A stretch of DNA of 64,000 nt from Diploptera punctata (Eukaryota > Arthropoda > Insecta > Blattodea > Blaberidae): the NCBI GenBank assembly GCA_030220185.1, contig JASPKZ010001600.1, forward strand, positions 248,001 through 312,000. Reading direction: 5' to 3'. The notes below the pieces were generated by a model. That model was not told the DNA's origin and did no database searches. It was given only the letters and a program-made list of their open reading frames with translations. Position numbers and translations under genes: made by a program. Shown piece by piece: positions 10,568 through 21,569 of this stretch (the first letter of the stretch is position 1; each line of letters begins with the position of its first letter).

Positions 10568-11060
10568 TATCATAAGTAATGCCACGAGTGATTTCCAAAT
10601 TATCGATAAATTCACGACTCACGAAGTGAGGAGTGAATTTATCTAGAGAATTTGGAAATCAAGAGTGGCATTTGTTAGGACTATTTAACGAATAAAATTA
10701 AGCTGTTTACTCACAAATCATTATTTAACTATAGTTATTTTAAAATATTTATAGCCTATATTTAATGTAAACGGCGATGTTTGAAAACAAATGAGAAACG
10801 ATAGGTACGCTTCTACTGCTTCATTTGTTTATCACTGCAACCAGATCATACTATTTATTGCCAAAGGAACGCAATATTGTAAGGAGGAGCTTTCTTTAAT
10901 ATGGTAATTATAACACTGATAAATATTTGGTGAAACACGGCTCTGATTGGTTGTAAAACAGAAATCATTGAAACGTGATTGGTCATTGACTCCCATTTGG
11001 GGCATGAGTTAAATAGTCTGTGAAATCTGTTATACGATATATTTGACATAGCCAAAAGTA
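10568..11060 (+). repeat. R710 repeat, copy 3, internally deleted
   Basis: Matches copy 1 at both ends, but ~330 bp between GCAATATTGTAAG and GGAGGAGCTTTC are missing, as in MITE-type deletion derivatives. It extends past GTTAAATAGTC into CTGTGAAATCTG, which is shared with 7146-7217. Confidence 0.75.
10578..10672. repeat. 95-bp near-palindrome at the left end of R710
   Basis: Outer arms AATGCCACGAGTGATTTCC (10578-10601) and its near-complement at 10649-10672 differ at about two of 24 positions; inner arms GATAAATTCAC and GTGAATTTATC (10605-10615, 10633-10643) are perfect. Copies 1 and 4 have lost the inner arm. Confidence 0.85.
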
Positions 11061-11400
11061 AAATGTAAATAAATTAAATATATTTATTTTTTCCATATCT
11101 CCCCAATTTGGGGATCTCCATTTATTCTTGTCCATACTCATTTCTTACACGATTAATCTCTAGTTGAAGATGTTTCCTTTCTGTTACAAACTGCGCGTAA
11201 TATGCTCTGACGCCATAATGATTAAGAATGTATGACTTAAAGGAATCGATTTGACTGCAGCTCCTATACAAAGCTTATTTGTAAGGAAATTGCACATGAT
11301 CTATATAAGACTTATATTTTGTATAACCAAACAACTGATGAAAGCCTATATAAGCAATTTTTATTAGTAAGACTGTAAAACAACAAATACTGTAAAAGCT
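11061..11400. other. unassigned sequence
   Basis: No recognised features. Confidence 0.4.
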
Positions 11401-11404
11401 ACTT

Positions 11405-11567
11405 ATTCGCGGTTCCCTTACTCACGTAGAATGCAATTTGTGGCAAGAGAAAAACCTGCTAAGCTCCGTTTCGTCCGCCACGAAACCCACAAGGGATGAT
11501 CGAGACTCGATCTCGGGACCACAACGCTGACAGGCGAGTGTCAAACTGCTTGCGCCACGGAGTCGCA
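11405..11567 (-). mobile_element. SINE-2 head region
   Basis: On the minus strand: TGCGACTCCGTGGCGCAAGC (A box), GGTCCCGAGATCGAGTCTCG (B-box region), then GGGTTTCGTGGCGGACGAAA. It matches SINE-2 at 16391-16735 and 53546-54127. The 3' half is missing. Confidence 0.75.
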
Positions 11568-12490
<923 letters not shown>

Positions 12491-12595
12491 GTTTTTGATT
12501 GTTTCACAGGTACAATTGTTATTGTTTTAAATATTAAACTCTCAGTTGGAATTTCATTTACATTTCAGAACTGAAATTACAAGAAACATATATAT

Positions 12596-12717
12596 TCAAC
12601 TAGCTATTCAACATGAGGAAGAAACAGTTTGAGAAGACCAAAGAAAATATAGAATCAGCAGGATTTTGGAGCCGGAATAGGCTAGTAAAAGGTCTAAGCC
12701 AAGAAGAAGAAGAAGAC
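12596..12717 (+). pseudogene. LINE B 3' terminus, short copy
   Basis: Matches the last ~120 bp of the B copy at 6550-6712 (AACATGAGGAAGAAACAG ... GGCTAGTAAAAGGTCTAA ... GAAGAAGAAGAAGA). A heavily 5'-truncated insertion. Confidence 0.7.
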
Positions 12718-12947
12718 ATTTTTACCTTAGAATATCTAACACTGATAAAAATCCGTGTAAAACTGCGAGTCACGTTGACATCAACATAATCATCGTCGGG
12801 GTCCTGTTGGCTGTTCCGACTCAAAATTGTTCACGCCATTTCTTTACTGCACTTTACTAATCACTACAATTTATTTTATTAATTAAATAAAAATAAAACG
12901 TAGTTTTATTTGATTTTCATATTTAAAGAGACTAATTAAAAAGAAAA

Positions 12948-13592
12948 TTGGCTGAATTCAAATACCTAGGAACAATAATCACAAATAGGAATGAGACGCA
13001 CAAAGAAATTAAACATAGGCTCAATTCTGGAAATGCGTGCTATTATGCATTGCAGAGACTTTTGATGTCCCAACTCCTTTAAAAAAACGTTAAGCTGAAA
13101 ATATATAAAACTATTATTCTACCAGTTATATTATATGGGTGCGAAACATGGACTCTTACTTTAAGGGAGGAAAGGAGATTACGAGTATTTGAGAATAAAG
13201 TTCTTAGGAGAATTTTTGGACCAAAGAGAGATGAACAGACAGGTGAATGGAGAAGACTACATAACAATGAACTACATGGTCTTTATAGGAAGCCAGATAT
13301 AATAAGAACAGTTAAGTCCCGTAGACTGCGATGGGCAGGACATGTTGCACGTATGGGGAATGAAAGACGTGCATGGAAACTTCTTGTAGGAAAGTCAGAA
13401 GGAAAACGCCCAGTTGGTAGACCAAGAATGAGGTGGGAGAACAACATTAACTATGATTTGAGGGAAATAGATTATACAGGGAATGATTGGAAAGCATTAG
13501 CTCAGGATAGGGATGTATGGAGAGCTTATGTCCGTGCGGCCATGAACCTACGGGTTCGATAGTGCCAGTGAGTAAGTAAGTAAGTAAGTAAG
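12948..13592 (+). pseudogene. LINE A C-terminal region, near-complete 3' end
   Basis: The best-preserved LINE A end. Translation runs AEFKYLGTIITNRNETHKEI, ILPVILYGCETWTLTLREER, VLRRIFGPKRDEQTGEWRR, RRLRWAGHVARMGNERRAWK, GKRPVGRPRMRWENN to WRAYVRAAMNLRVR and a stop at 13560-13562. One in-frame stop occurs after SQLL at ~13078. The 3' end is GTGAG followed by (TAAG)n, the short-repeat tail typical of RTE-clade LINEs. It is 5'-truncated, lacking endonuclease and most of RT. Confidence 0.85.
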
Positions 13593-14637
13593 AGAATTTA
13601 ACCTGCCAACATATTTGTTGTTCATTGATTTTGAAAAGACCTTTGACAGAGTAAATAGATCTATACTGTGGGAAATAATGAAGGAACGAGGATATCCACA
13701 CCATCTAATAAAATCAGTCCAAGGCTTATATGAAGAAACTAAAGTAGTGATAAAAACTGATGGAAAAAGGTCAGAAGAAATTGTAATACATCAAGGAGTT
13801 AGACAAGAGTGTAGTCTATCGCCCACCCTTTTTAATATATATAGACGATATTATGAAACAATGGAAAATTATAATGGACAAAGGCCTTAGATTGAACAAT
13901 AGCTCAAGTATTAATAACTTACTTTTTGCCGGTGATTTAGTCTTACTACACCATGATGAAGATCTGTTACAATTGGCTGCTTACAAACTAAATGCAATAT
14001 GTAGCGATTATAATTTTAAAATTTCAATAAGTAAAACAAAAGTAATGGCATTTTGTGGAAGAAATACTCTGCGTGCAAAAATAGTAATTAGAGACGAAAT
14101 TATTGAACAAGTATCCCACTTTAAATATTTAGGATGTGACATCAGCTATGGGTATGATAAAGATATTGAACACAAAACACATCAGTTTCAAGCTAATTGT
14201 GGTACAATAAATAGAACATTGAATAATAAAGGCCATAAAGAAACAAAATTAAAATTTTATAAAACAATGGGTGTCCCTGTCCTTTTGTATGGGAGTGAAA
14301 CTTGGATTACCACTACCAAACAAGAAAGGAAAATCCAAGCAGACGAGATGAAATTTTTAAGAAGAGTAAAAGGCTGCACTAGAATGGACCAGATAAGAAA
14401 CGAGGATATCCGTGAAGAACTGCAGATCTATTCCATAAAAGAAAAGATATTTAACAACAAGATACAGTGGAAAGAATGGAAGAAAGTAGATTACCAAATA
14501 AAATCTTCCATCATTTTCCAAGAGGAAGAAGATATGTCGGACGTCCTCGGAAGAGATGGTCTTAGATCTATTAGTGAAGACGGAACAGGCAACTCTTGCC
14601 TAAGCCAGGAAGTGAAGAAGAAGAAGATTATATAATT
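13593..14637 (+). pseudogene. LINE B RT and C-terminal region
   Basis: A second LINE, 5'-truncated, starting directly at the (TAAG)n tail of the preceding LINE A. First frame 13615-13846: LFIDFEKTFDRVNRSILWEI and HQGVRQECSLSPTLFN (RT palm blocks). A 2-bp TA change near 13845 shifts the frame; the second frame to 14635 has NLLFAGDLVLL where YADD is expected (FAGD, so the metal-binding Asp pair is damaged), then FKYLGCDIS, VPVLLYGSETW and EMKFLRRVKGCTRMDQIRNE. Ends with GAAGAAGAAGAAGATTATA. Inactive. Confidence 0.85.
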
Positions 14638-14880
14638 CAGTGACAGCTGTTTCGGTACACTGTACCTTCTTCAGACATGTTAAATTATGAATTGTGTTCC
14701 AACTGATCTAAGCAACAGTACAACAATATTTATTTAAATTTTTAAATTTAACAAAGGGGATTAATTCAAATCAAGTTGAGAATTTAACAGTTTGTTACTA
14801 CTTTTAAATTTATTTATCTCTACAGCCTCCAAAAGATCTAACTTCTTACCCTTATCACAAACATATTTTACATGTATTAT
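14638..14880 (-). mobile_element. Penelope-like element (PLE) 3' end
   Basis: On the minus strand the frame HVKYVCDKGKKLDLLEAVEI then KLLNSQLDLN and stop resembles the C-terminal end of PLE polyproteins, just after the GIY-YIG endonuclease (KGxKLDLLExxEI). ~100 bp downstream lies a hammerhead core. The element is cut at both sides: LINE B abuts at 14637 and a GC-rich repeat at ~14880. Confidence 0.65.
14650..14674 (-). ncRNA. hammerhead ribozyme core (PLE type)
   Basis: On the minus strand: CUGAAGA (14674-14668), then GGUAC-AGU-GUACC as stem II (14666-14654), then GAAA (14653-14650), followed by CAGCUGUC whose AC/GU can form a minimal stem III and place a GUC triplet at the cleavage site. 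All conserved core positions (CUGANGA, GAAA, GUC) are present. Stem I is weak (two or more pairs). Minimal hammerheads in Penelope-like elements are an established observation; activity here is inferred. Confidence 0.65.
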
Positions 14881-15425
14881 GCGCACGGGCCATGGGAGAG
14901 GCCTACGGGCTCGTGGACCAGGAGATGACACCTGGATGTACTGAAGTCTCACATTGCGATGGCTTGTTAGCCTAGCCCCGGGTAATGAAACAAACGGCTG
15001 CAAAAAGGAATGCCCTCCCTGGAGAAACAGGGGGGGGGATGGTCGGTGGATCTGCGATGCTGCCAAGCAAAGCAGTCCTCCCGGCTAGGCTCGAGGAGCC
15101 TTGTGGGCATAGAGAACCGTGTGGGGTCGTCAGACGTGAGCGTCCTGACGTACTATGAAGCTTAGCAATTTCGCCGAAATTGTGACTCCAACACCTTCCC
15201 CCGGAGTGTTGGTTTTAAGCCAAGAACTTGAACAGTAGATAAGAGAGAAAAGTAAGTCTGGACTTGGGGACAATGGGCTTGTGTCCGAGGTATCCCAAGG
15301 GGTGGAGAAAGGTCCAACTTGAGGAATTCTATATTCATATTACCACCAGTAGAGGGTTCTGCGATAGACGGTTTCCTTCCAGATAAAGAAGAACACAGAA
15401 CTCATACAGGAACGGGCGCACATAT
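14881..15425. repeat. GC-rich block, possibly a LINE 5' region
   Basis: Base composition contrasts sharply with the surroundings. Contains a G run (GGGGGGGG) at ~15031, a CGTCAG...CTGACG inverted pair at ~15128-15150 and ACTTGGGGACAATGGGCTTG. It lies directly upstream of a CR1-like LINE C-terminus, but I see no endonuclease frame, so its nature is unknown. Confidence 0.35.
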
Positions 15426-15478
15426 AACATTCATTTCAATTATAATACATTATAAATAATAAAGAATGAAGAATCCTT

Positions 15479-15949
15479 GTGCATAATCTTTTGTTACCAC
15501 ACTTCGATTATTGTGACATTATATATAATGATCTAAACTATGACTTGTCGCAGAGACTGCAGCATGTTCATAATGCTTGCGTTCGGTTCATTTTCAATAT
15601 CCGCCGTTATGACCATATTTTCGAACACTTTAATAACCTCTCTTGGCTCCGTCTTACTGACAGACGTAAATTGCATTCTCTTTCACTACTTTTCAAGCTT
15701 CTGAATTCCTACATTCCTACTTATCTGGCATCCAGATTTGAGAAGCTATCCTCTTACCACAATATTGACACTAGGTCACAAGATAGCAATCTGCTAACAA
15801 TTGCTCTTCATAGCACTTCCTCTTATTCTACTTCCTTCACAGTAGCCTCTGCCCGCTCCTGGAATCTCCTTCCTCAAGATGTCAAGGGTTGCCGCACACT
15901 TGGCACTTTCAAGTCACGCTTATACAGTTACCTGTTGTCTAATAATTAA
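15479..15949 (+). pseudogene. CR1/Jockey-like reverse transcriptase, C-terminal 156 codons
   Basis: Open frame with LLPHFDYCDIIYNDL, RLQHVHNACVRFIFNIRR, LSWLRLTDRRKLHSLSLLFK and ASARSWNLLPQDVKG...FKSRLYSYLL. In this LINE group FDYCDxIY follows the thumb domain and RLQxVQNACVRFIF is the conserved C-terminal block. No YADD box remains because the copy is 5'-truncated; the ATG used is internal. The frame itself is undamaged, suggesting moderate age. Confidence 0.8.
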
Positions 15950-16104
15950 TTTTTCTCTATTTATTTAATTTTATACTATGTCATTAATAATCTTTTCCTC
16001 GTTTTTTATATTTCTTGTTCATATTATATATTTAATTCGTTAAATTTAGAGTAAATCAAAATACATTATAAATATTAATTGCATTGCATTCATAACATGT
16101 AATC

Positions 16105-16108
<4 letters not shown>

Positions 16109-16162
<54 letters not shown>
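16109..16162. repeat. (AT)n microsatellite
   Basis: About 27 uninterrupted AT units within the LINE 3' UTR. Confidence 0.95.
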
Positions 16163-16165
<3 letters not shown>

Positions 16166-16390
16166 AATTTATATGTAAGACTATTTTTTTGTATTTTTTT
16201 AAAACCTGGTTGAGTGGTAGACAAGGCCTTAACTCTGCCAGGTAAAATAAAGCTATTATTATTAAGAATGGAATTTATACCACTTAAGCTTAGAGTGTAC
16301 AAATAAGATAGTTTATGTCTGTGTATACTGTAAACAACAATTTATATTTGTGGGAATATAAATTAATTAAATCCGTCGGTATTCTTACTA

Positions 16391-16735
16391 GAAGGCGACC
16401 CCGTGACGCAAGCGGTTAGACGCTCCCTCTCACCGCTGGAGTCCCGAGATCGAGTCTGTCACTCCATGTGGGTTTCGCGCTGGACGAAACGGAGCTTGGG
16501 AAGATTTTTCTCGGAGTTTCTCCCGTTTTCTTCTGCCACAAATTTCATTCCACCATTTCTCGATATTCACCTCACCCGTTTCGTTTCATTTCATTCATCC
16601 ACCCCTGTGACGATGCGTCAGGATTGTTCGGCACCCTTATGGTTCACAGACTTCTATAAATATAGGGCCTTCATCTCATCTCATCCCTCGACCCGACCCT
16701 GAGTTGGACACGAGTTGAGGATATATCTTACCAGA
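16391..16735 (+). mobile_element. SINE-2 copy, full length
   Basis: Head GCGACCCCGTGACGCAAGCG and GTCCCGAGATCGAGTC give tRNA-like A and B boxes; body has GGGTTTCGCGCTGGACGAAA and GGGCCTTCATCTCATCTCAT; tail GAGTTGGACACGAGTTGAGG. ~340 bp. Its open frames (99 codons and shorter) are chance. Confidence 0.85.
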
Positions 16736-16737
16736 AT

Positions 16738-17345
16738 ACCTAACTAACTCACTGGCACTCCCCATACATCCCTATCCTGAGCCAATGTTTTCCAGTTATC
16801 CCCAGTATAATCTACTTCCCTCAAATCATAGTTAATGTTATTCTCCCACCTCATTCTTGGTCTACCAACTGGGCATTTTCCCTGTGGTTTTCCTACAAGA
16901 AGCTTCTGTGTACGTCTTTCATTCCCCATTCGTACCACATGTCCTGCCCATCGCAGTCTACGAGACTTAACCCTTCTTATTATATCTGGCTTCCTATAAA
17001 GATCATGTAATTCACTGTTATGCAGTCTTCTCCATTCACCTGTCTGTTCATCTCTCTTTGGTCCAAAAATTCTCCTAAGAACTTTATTCTCAAATACTCG
17101 TAATCTCCTTTCCTCCCTTAAAGTAAGAGTCCATGTTTCGCATCCATATAATATAACTGGGAGAATAATAGTTTTATATATTTTCAGTTTAACGTTTTTT
17201 GAAAGGAGTTGGGAATTCAATAGTCTCTGTGATGCATAATAGCACCCATTTCCAGAATTGAGCTTGTGCATCTCATTCCTGTTTGTAATTATTGTTGCTA
17301 GATATTTGAATTCAGCCACTTCCTCAAAATTTCCCTCATTACCAG
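16738..17345 (-). pseudogene. LINE A C-terminal region, 191-codon open frame
   Basis: Minus strand: MAEFKYLATIITNRNEMHK, ILPVILYGCETWTLTLREER, VLRRIFGPKRDEQTGEWRR, RRLRWAGHVVRMGNERR and GRPRMRWENNINYDLREVDY, ending WGVPVS by a shifted terminus. It is continuous over 191 codons, though a KEIKHR segment is missing after EMHK. 5'-truncated, no RT palm. Confidence 0.85.
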
Positions 17346-17658
17346 AGTACCACCTGTGAATATTCGGTCGGAGAACAAGTGACTGCTAGTGTCATGTTGG
17401 ACAATGTGATATCACACGTACCCGCTAGAGCCAACATGTTTAGTAACATGTAAGGGAATTGTGTCCCAGGAGTGAACCTGCATTAGTGAGTAATTTAAGG
17501 TGAGAAAATGGGTAAGCTGTTGTTAGTTTGGGCAAACTATGGTGAGAAAATTACCTAGTTAGTGTACACCAAATTAGTTAGGCCTAAGCGTTCACTTGTT
17601 TGTTAGCAGGTCTTTTTGATAAGTTGACTACACTCTCTGGGCAATAACTAATACATGA
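17346..17658. other. unassigned sequence
   Basis: No recognised gene or repeat. Confidence 0.4.
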
Positions 17659-18013
17659 TGTGCACCGCTGTGGTCGCTGCCTTTACTTTTATTTTATTTA
17701 TTTATTTATTTATTTTCACTTAGCGGGTCCGAGTTCGATTCCCGGTCGGGATAGGCTTCTGGGTGAGGTGTTTTTCGGGGGTTTTTCTCACCTGTAAGAC
17801 AAATGTCAGGACGTTTAGGGCCCAACGGTCCCAGAAAATTATCTGGCCATCATCATCATCATCCTTATTATCATCATCATCCTTCATTGGTGTGGAAAGC
17901 AACGGGAAGCTACCACACCTACAATTCCCTAGTAAAGCTGCAAAGCATATCATGTAATTGCTATGATTGTAGTGAAAGACCTGGTCTCGGGCAGAATTAC
18001 TATGAATGGATTT
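17659..18013 (+). mobile_element. SINE-1 copy with (ATTT)n in the head
   Basis: Starts CACCGCTGTGGTCG; a TTTATTTATTTATT run (17685-17715) replaces part of the tRNA-like head; B box GAGTTCGATTCCCGG is kept. Ends CAGAATTACTATGAATGGA. Confidence 0.85.
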
Positions 18014-18349
18014 TACATTGTAAATATGGTGAATTTAGGTTAATTTGAGCTCAACTTCTCACTTCATTTTATCGCATTTTTCACATTAAAAAATCAACAT
18101 ATATATTTCTCTCAGGTAATTTTTCACATACCGCAACAATAAATTGTTCGCTTTTTTTACTTGGATTAATGTGGTTGGTACGATGGGATAAAATCCCTTG
18201 ATTATAAATCCCAGACACGATATGAACTTTGTTGAACGTTCAAGCCGCTATAAACGAGAAAAACAAGACAGTGAATTTGTGATAGGCAGATTATTTTTAA
18301 TCTAAAACAATTTCAAAGAACAACAGCGACTTTTCGATCCATTCCTCGC
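18014..18349. other. unassigned AT-rich sequence
   Basis: Nothing recognised. Confidence 0.4.
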
Positions 18350-18580
18350 CGACCTAGATATTCTAAATCATCATCATCTTTATAATCTTTTTCATCTTTT
18401 ATCGTTTGTACATGAAAATTACATTGCAACATTTAATATATATTTTAACTCTTTATAATTAGTATAGTGTATATCTATATTGTCAAATATGTATTTGTAT
18501 TTGTGCTGGTTGGAAGAGAAGGCCTTATGGCCTTAACTCTGCCATAATACATAAAACATTATGATTATTATTATTACTAC
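18350..18580 (+). mobile_element. CR1/Jockey-like LINE 3' UTR fragment
   Basis: Ends GTTGGAAGAGAAGGCC...GGCCTTAACTCTGCC...ATTATTATTATTAC, the same 3' terminus as at 16200-16265. Left boundary uncertain. Confidence 0.55.
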
Positions 18581-18587
18581 TACTATT

Positions 18588-18976
18588 TGGAGCTGATGTG
18601 TGGGCTTTAAATGCACAAATGAAAAAAAAAATTACTCGCCACTGAAATGGACTACTGGAGACGTGCTTCAAGAATATCCAGGAAGGATAAAATCCGAAAT
18701 TCATATATAAAAGAAAAAATGCAGGTACAATATTCAATATTAGATTTTATAAAGAAGAAACAATTAAATTGGCACGGACACATTAGAAGGATGGAAGAAG
18801 GAAGACTACCTAAGATAATCATGGATTGGGAACCACAGGGAAGAAAAAAGAAGGGTAGACCAAATATTACGTGGATTCAGGGAATCAATGAAACTAAGAG
18901 GGAATGGGAAATAGAAGAAGATATATGGATGAACAGACAAGAATGGAAAAATGTGTTGAATCAAATGTGTAGTTAA
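18588..18976 (+). pseudogene. LINE C C-terminal region, 109-codon frame
   Basis: Reads GADVWALNAQM, then after a short A-run shift MDYWRRASRISRKDKIRN, YIKEKMQVQYSILDF, KKQLNWHGHIRRMEEGRLPK, GRKKKGRPNITWIQGI and EDIWMNRQEWKNVLNQMCS with a stop. This is the best-kept LINE C end. The GHxxRMExxRxPK and GRPxxTW motifs are typical of RTE-like C-termini. 5'-truncated. Confidence 0.8.
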
Positions 18977-19019
18977 CTGTGAACATGGGTACCGGAAAAA
19001 TGTATATTCACTGTAAAAG

Positions 19020-19086
19020 CCGGAATAATAATAAAAATTATTATGATTACAGTTATTATTATTATTAATATTATTATTATTAATTA
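19020..19086. repeat. (ATT)n-rich simple repeat
   Basis: Imperfect AAT/ATT run following LINE C. Confidence 0.85.
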
Positions 19087-19089
19087 ACA

Positions 19090-19980
19090 AAACTTGTGTT
19101 TATAATAAGATAGTTGAACAAGTTTTTTCATTCAAATATCTTGGATATGATTTTAGTTTTATGACAGTGAAATTGATATATCAATTAAATTCAAAGTTAT
19201 AATAAATCCATGGGAACCATTGATAGAGTTTTTAAACCATCTTTAGTACAAAGGTATACAAGAATAAGAACTTATAAAACCTTAGCGAGACCAATGCTCA
19301 CCTATGGAAGTGAAACTTGGGCTATATGTAATGATATATTACGATGCGAGGTTGGGAAGTGGTTTTTACAGAAAGGAGGAAAATGTTTAAAAACTGAGCG
19401 ATAGCGAAGTTTTTAATTTCCGAGATTCTGTAAAACACTTCACAATTGTGCGTTGTACATTATTTTTTTTCGCGATGATGTCTCCAAAATAATAAATAAT
19501 TGTAAAATAATAACATCTTTGTTGGAAATATTTACGTTCATTCTAAACAATTGAACGCAAATATCACCAATCAGTGATAAAATGGCGTAAAGTACTCGTG
19601 TATTGTTTTTATATTTTTCAAATAAAGTTTAGTCCATTTAAAATGCAGTGATTTATTTCGTTTAATGCATATTAACACTACCTTTTGGATATATTTTTGT
19701 ATTTACATTATATGTAGTATGCATAGAGGGCAGTGGCTTTACTTCCCACACATGGGTTGTAATATGTAATATTAGAGTATATTTATTTAGGTTGGCAACT
19801 CCGAAATGTAGGAAGTTGAACTTTCAATCATGATTGCCATTGCTTTAAGTACGACAAAACGCACTATCGCGCAAAAAATATATATAAGCGGAATAACAGC
19901 TGCGAAATGAAATTCATGAGAAGAAAAGGCTGGATACACAAAGTTAAACGTAGCTATCCGTCAAAAAATTAAAAAAAACT
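19090..19980 (+). pseudogene. LINE B-like fragment split by an insertion
   Basis: 19090-19335 reads VFSFKYLGYDFS and MLTYGSETWAI, then is cut. 19905-19980 resumes with TTCEMKFMRRKGWIHK, the next block in LINE B-type proteins. The intervening ~570 bp are described separately. Several stops. Confidence 0.6.
19336..19904. mobile_element. unclassified insertion inside LINE B-like copy
   Basis: Part of this block (19336-19790) has imperfect inverted ends: TATTACGATGCG...TGGGAAGT on the left and, reverse-complemented, TATTACAACCCA...TGGGAAGT on the right, about 22 of 34 positions matching. No transposase frame. The segment 19791-19904 belongs to neither the LINE nor this pair. Confidence 0.4.
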
Positions 19981-20134
19981 CTTCGATTATGTACACTCTT
20001 CGACAAAAAAAATGAGTCATCTCTTGAACGCACATTTCTTCTAAGTCATACTCGGCACAGCGCTGGGTTCAAACTAGGAAACTAGTCATAATTGTGCAGT
20101 CCCTGAGCTACTGTGTTATGTGGCATGAACTGAA

Positions 20135-20240
20135 GATTCTTCTACGTGTCCCGATAGCTCAGCGGTAAAGCATGCAGTCACTGTTTCTGTTAATGAAGAT
20201 CGCAGGTTCGCGTTTTCAATTACGCAGTTTTTTTCGTGAT
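20135..20240 (+). mobile_element. tRNA-derived SINE head, unclassified
   Basis: TCCCGATAGCTCAGCGGTAA resembles a tRNA 5' half with A box; GATCGCAGGTTCGCG is a degenerate B box ~40 nt later. No other copy in the window. Confidence 0.4.
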
Positions 20241-20354
20241 ATTTGTATTAAAACGTTTTATGAATTAAATACATTTCATTTCGACATTTGAATTAATCTA
20301 TACCTTTTAAAGTTCATAATTTTTTATACCGTTGAGGTTATAACAATGTTAAAT

Positions 20355-21435
20355 TATATATTTTTACACGCTTTATATTAGCTTGACCTGTATCTGTCTA
20401 TGTAACGAACCTGTATCTATGTAACGGAATCTTTGAACACGATTTTCATCCACTTAAAAACATTGGATCGACTTGAAACTTTGTATACATATAAAGGACC
20501 CATGACAATACAATAATTTCATAGTTTTTTCTAACATCCTGGCCAGAATCATCGGAAAATAAAACAAATAAAAACCTGTGTAATAGGTTGCGGACTTATC
20601 GATTTTTTAGTCAATCGTTGTAAGAACTCAGTTAGTAGAGCGGTGAACTGTAGTGGTATATAATTTCAGAAATCAATAGGTCGCTGGTTCAAATCCGGGC
20701 CGGAGTTTTTTTTAGAAAAGTATTAAGCAATTAAATTTTCATGGGATTCCGGTTTATGACAATCGATTAAACTAAAAATTAAAAAAAAATAAATAATAGT
20801 TTAAAAACTGAAACAACACGCTTTATTAGATAACCAAACTAAAAAAAAAATAATAGTTTAAAAAAATAAAACAACACGCTTTATTAGAAAACCGAACAAA
20901 AAAATAAAAAAATAATTTTAATTTCCAACACGCTTGGGGAAAAAAATTAGAGTGGTCAACAAAAAAATCATCTCTGACACATCTAGAATAAAACTAGAGT
21001 TATCTACAAAAAAAAATAATTTTACCATCAAAAGCGTTGGGTGCTTTTTATGGTTTTTACGTTTTCTTCTTAGAGACTTTACTTTTACCAATATCTGTTT
21101 ATTATCAAATTAATTGATATAGAGCACCCCACGCTTTTGATATTAAAATTATTTTTTTGTAGATAACTCTAGTTTTATTCTAGATGTGTTGGAGATTATT
21201 TTGTTGTTGACCACTTTAATTTTATCCCAAGCGTTTTGGAAAATAAAATTATTTTGATTTCCTGATGATTCTGGCCAGGATTTTTTAACAAAATTATGAA
21301 ATTATTGTATTGTCATTGGTCCTTTAAAAGTATACAAAGTTTCAAGTCGATCCAATGACTAAGTGGGTGAAAATCGCGTTGAATGATTTCGTTACATAGA
21401 TACAGGTCAAGCTAATATAAAGCGTGTAAAAACAA
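20355..21435. mobile_element. foldback element, copy 2, both ends present
   Basis: Terminal blocks of ~150 bp are inverted copies of one another: left TTTACACGCTTTATATTAGC... and right ...GCTAATATAAAGCGTGTAAA. Inside lie one CACCCACTTA/TTTGTATAC unit at each end, a tRNA-like segment (20620-20705, B box GGTTCAAATCCGG), and a central palindrome (~20800-21052 against ~21120-21260). No protein. It is the complete form of 3385-4815. Confidence 0.8.
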
Positions 21436-21569
21436 ATTAAATTTTATTCATGAACATATAAAATACGAGTACATAACACATTCAGCAATAGACATAGGAC
21501 CACCAGCCTAATGATACATCAAATCTCCTAGACGTGCTTTAACAAACAATATTCAAAAGTTTTATAATG

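Larger units (their letters stand above)
15430..16265 (+). mobile_element. CR1/Jockey-like LINE 3' end
   Basis: Contains the C-terminal RT frame plus a 3' UTR ending GGCCTTAACTCTGCCAGG...AATAAAGCTATTATTATTA. Tails of the same type are at 18350-18580 (plus) and 55680-56250 (minus). The UTR is interrupted by an (AT)n run at 16109-16162. The N-terminal RT and endonuclease are missing. Confidence 0.75.

Noticed and set aside
16403..16702. 99-codon frame
   Set aside because: Entirely within SINE-2; not kept in the other SINE-2 copies.
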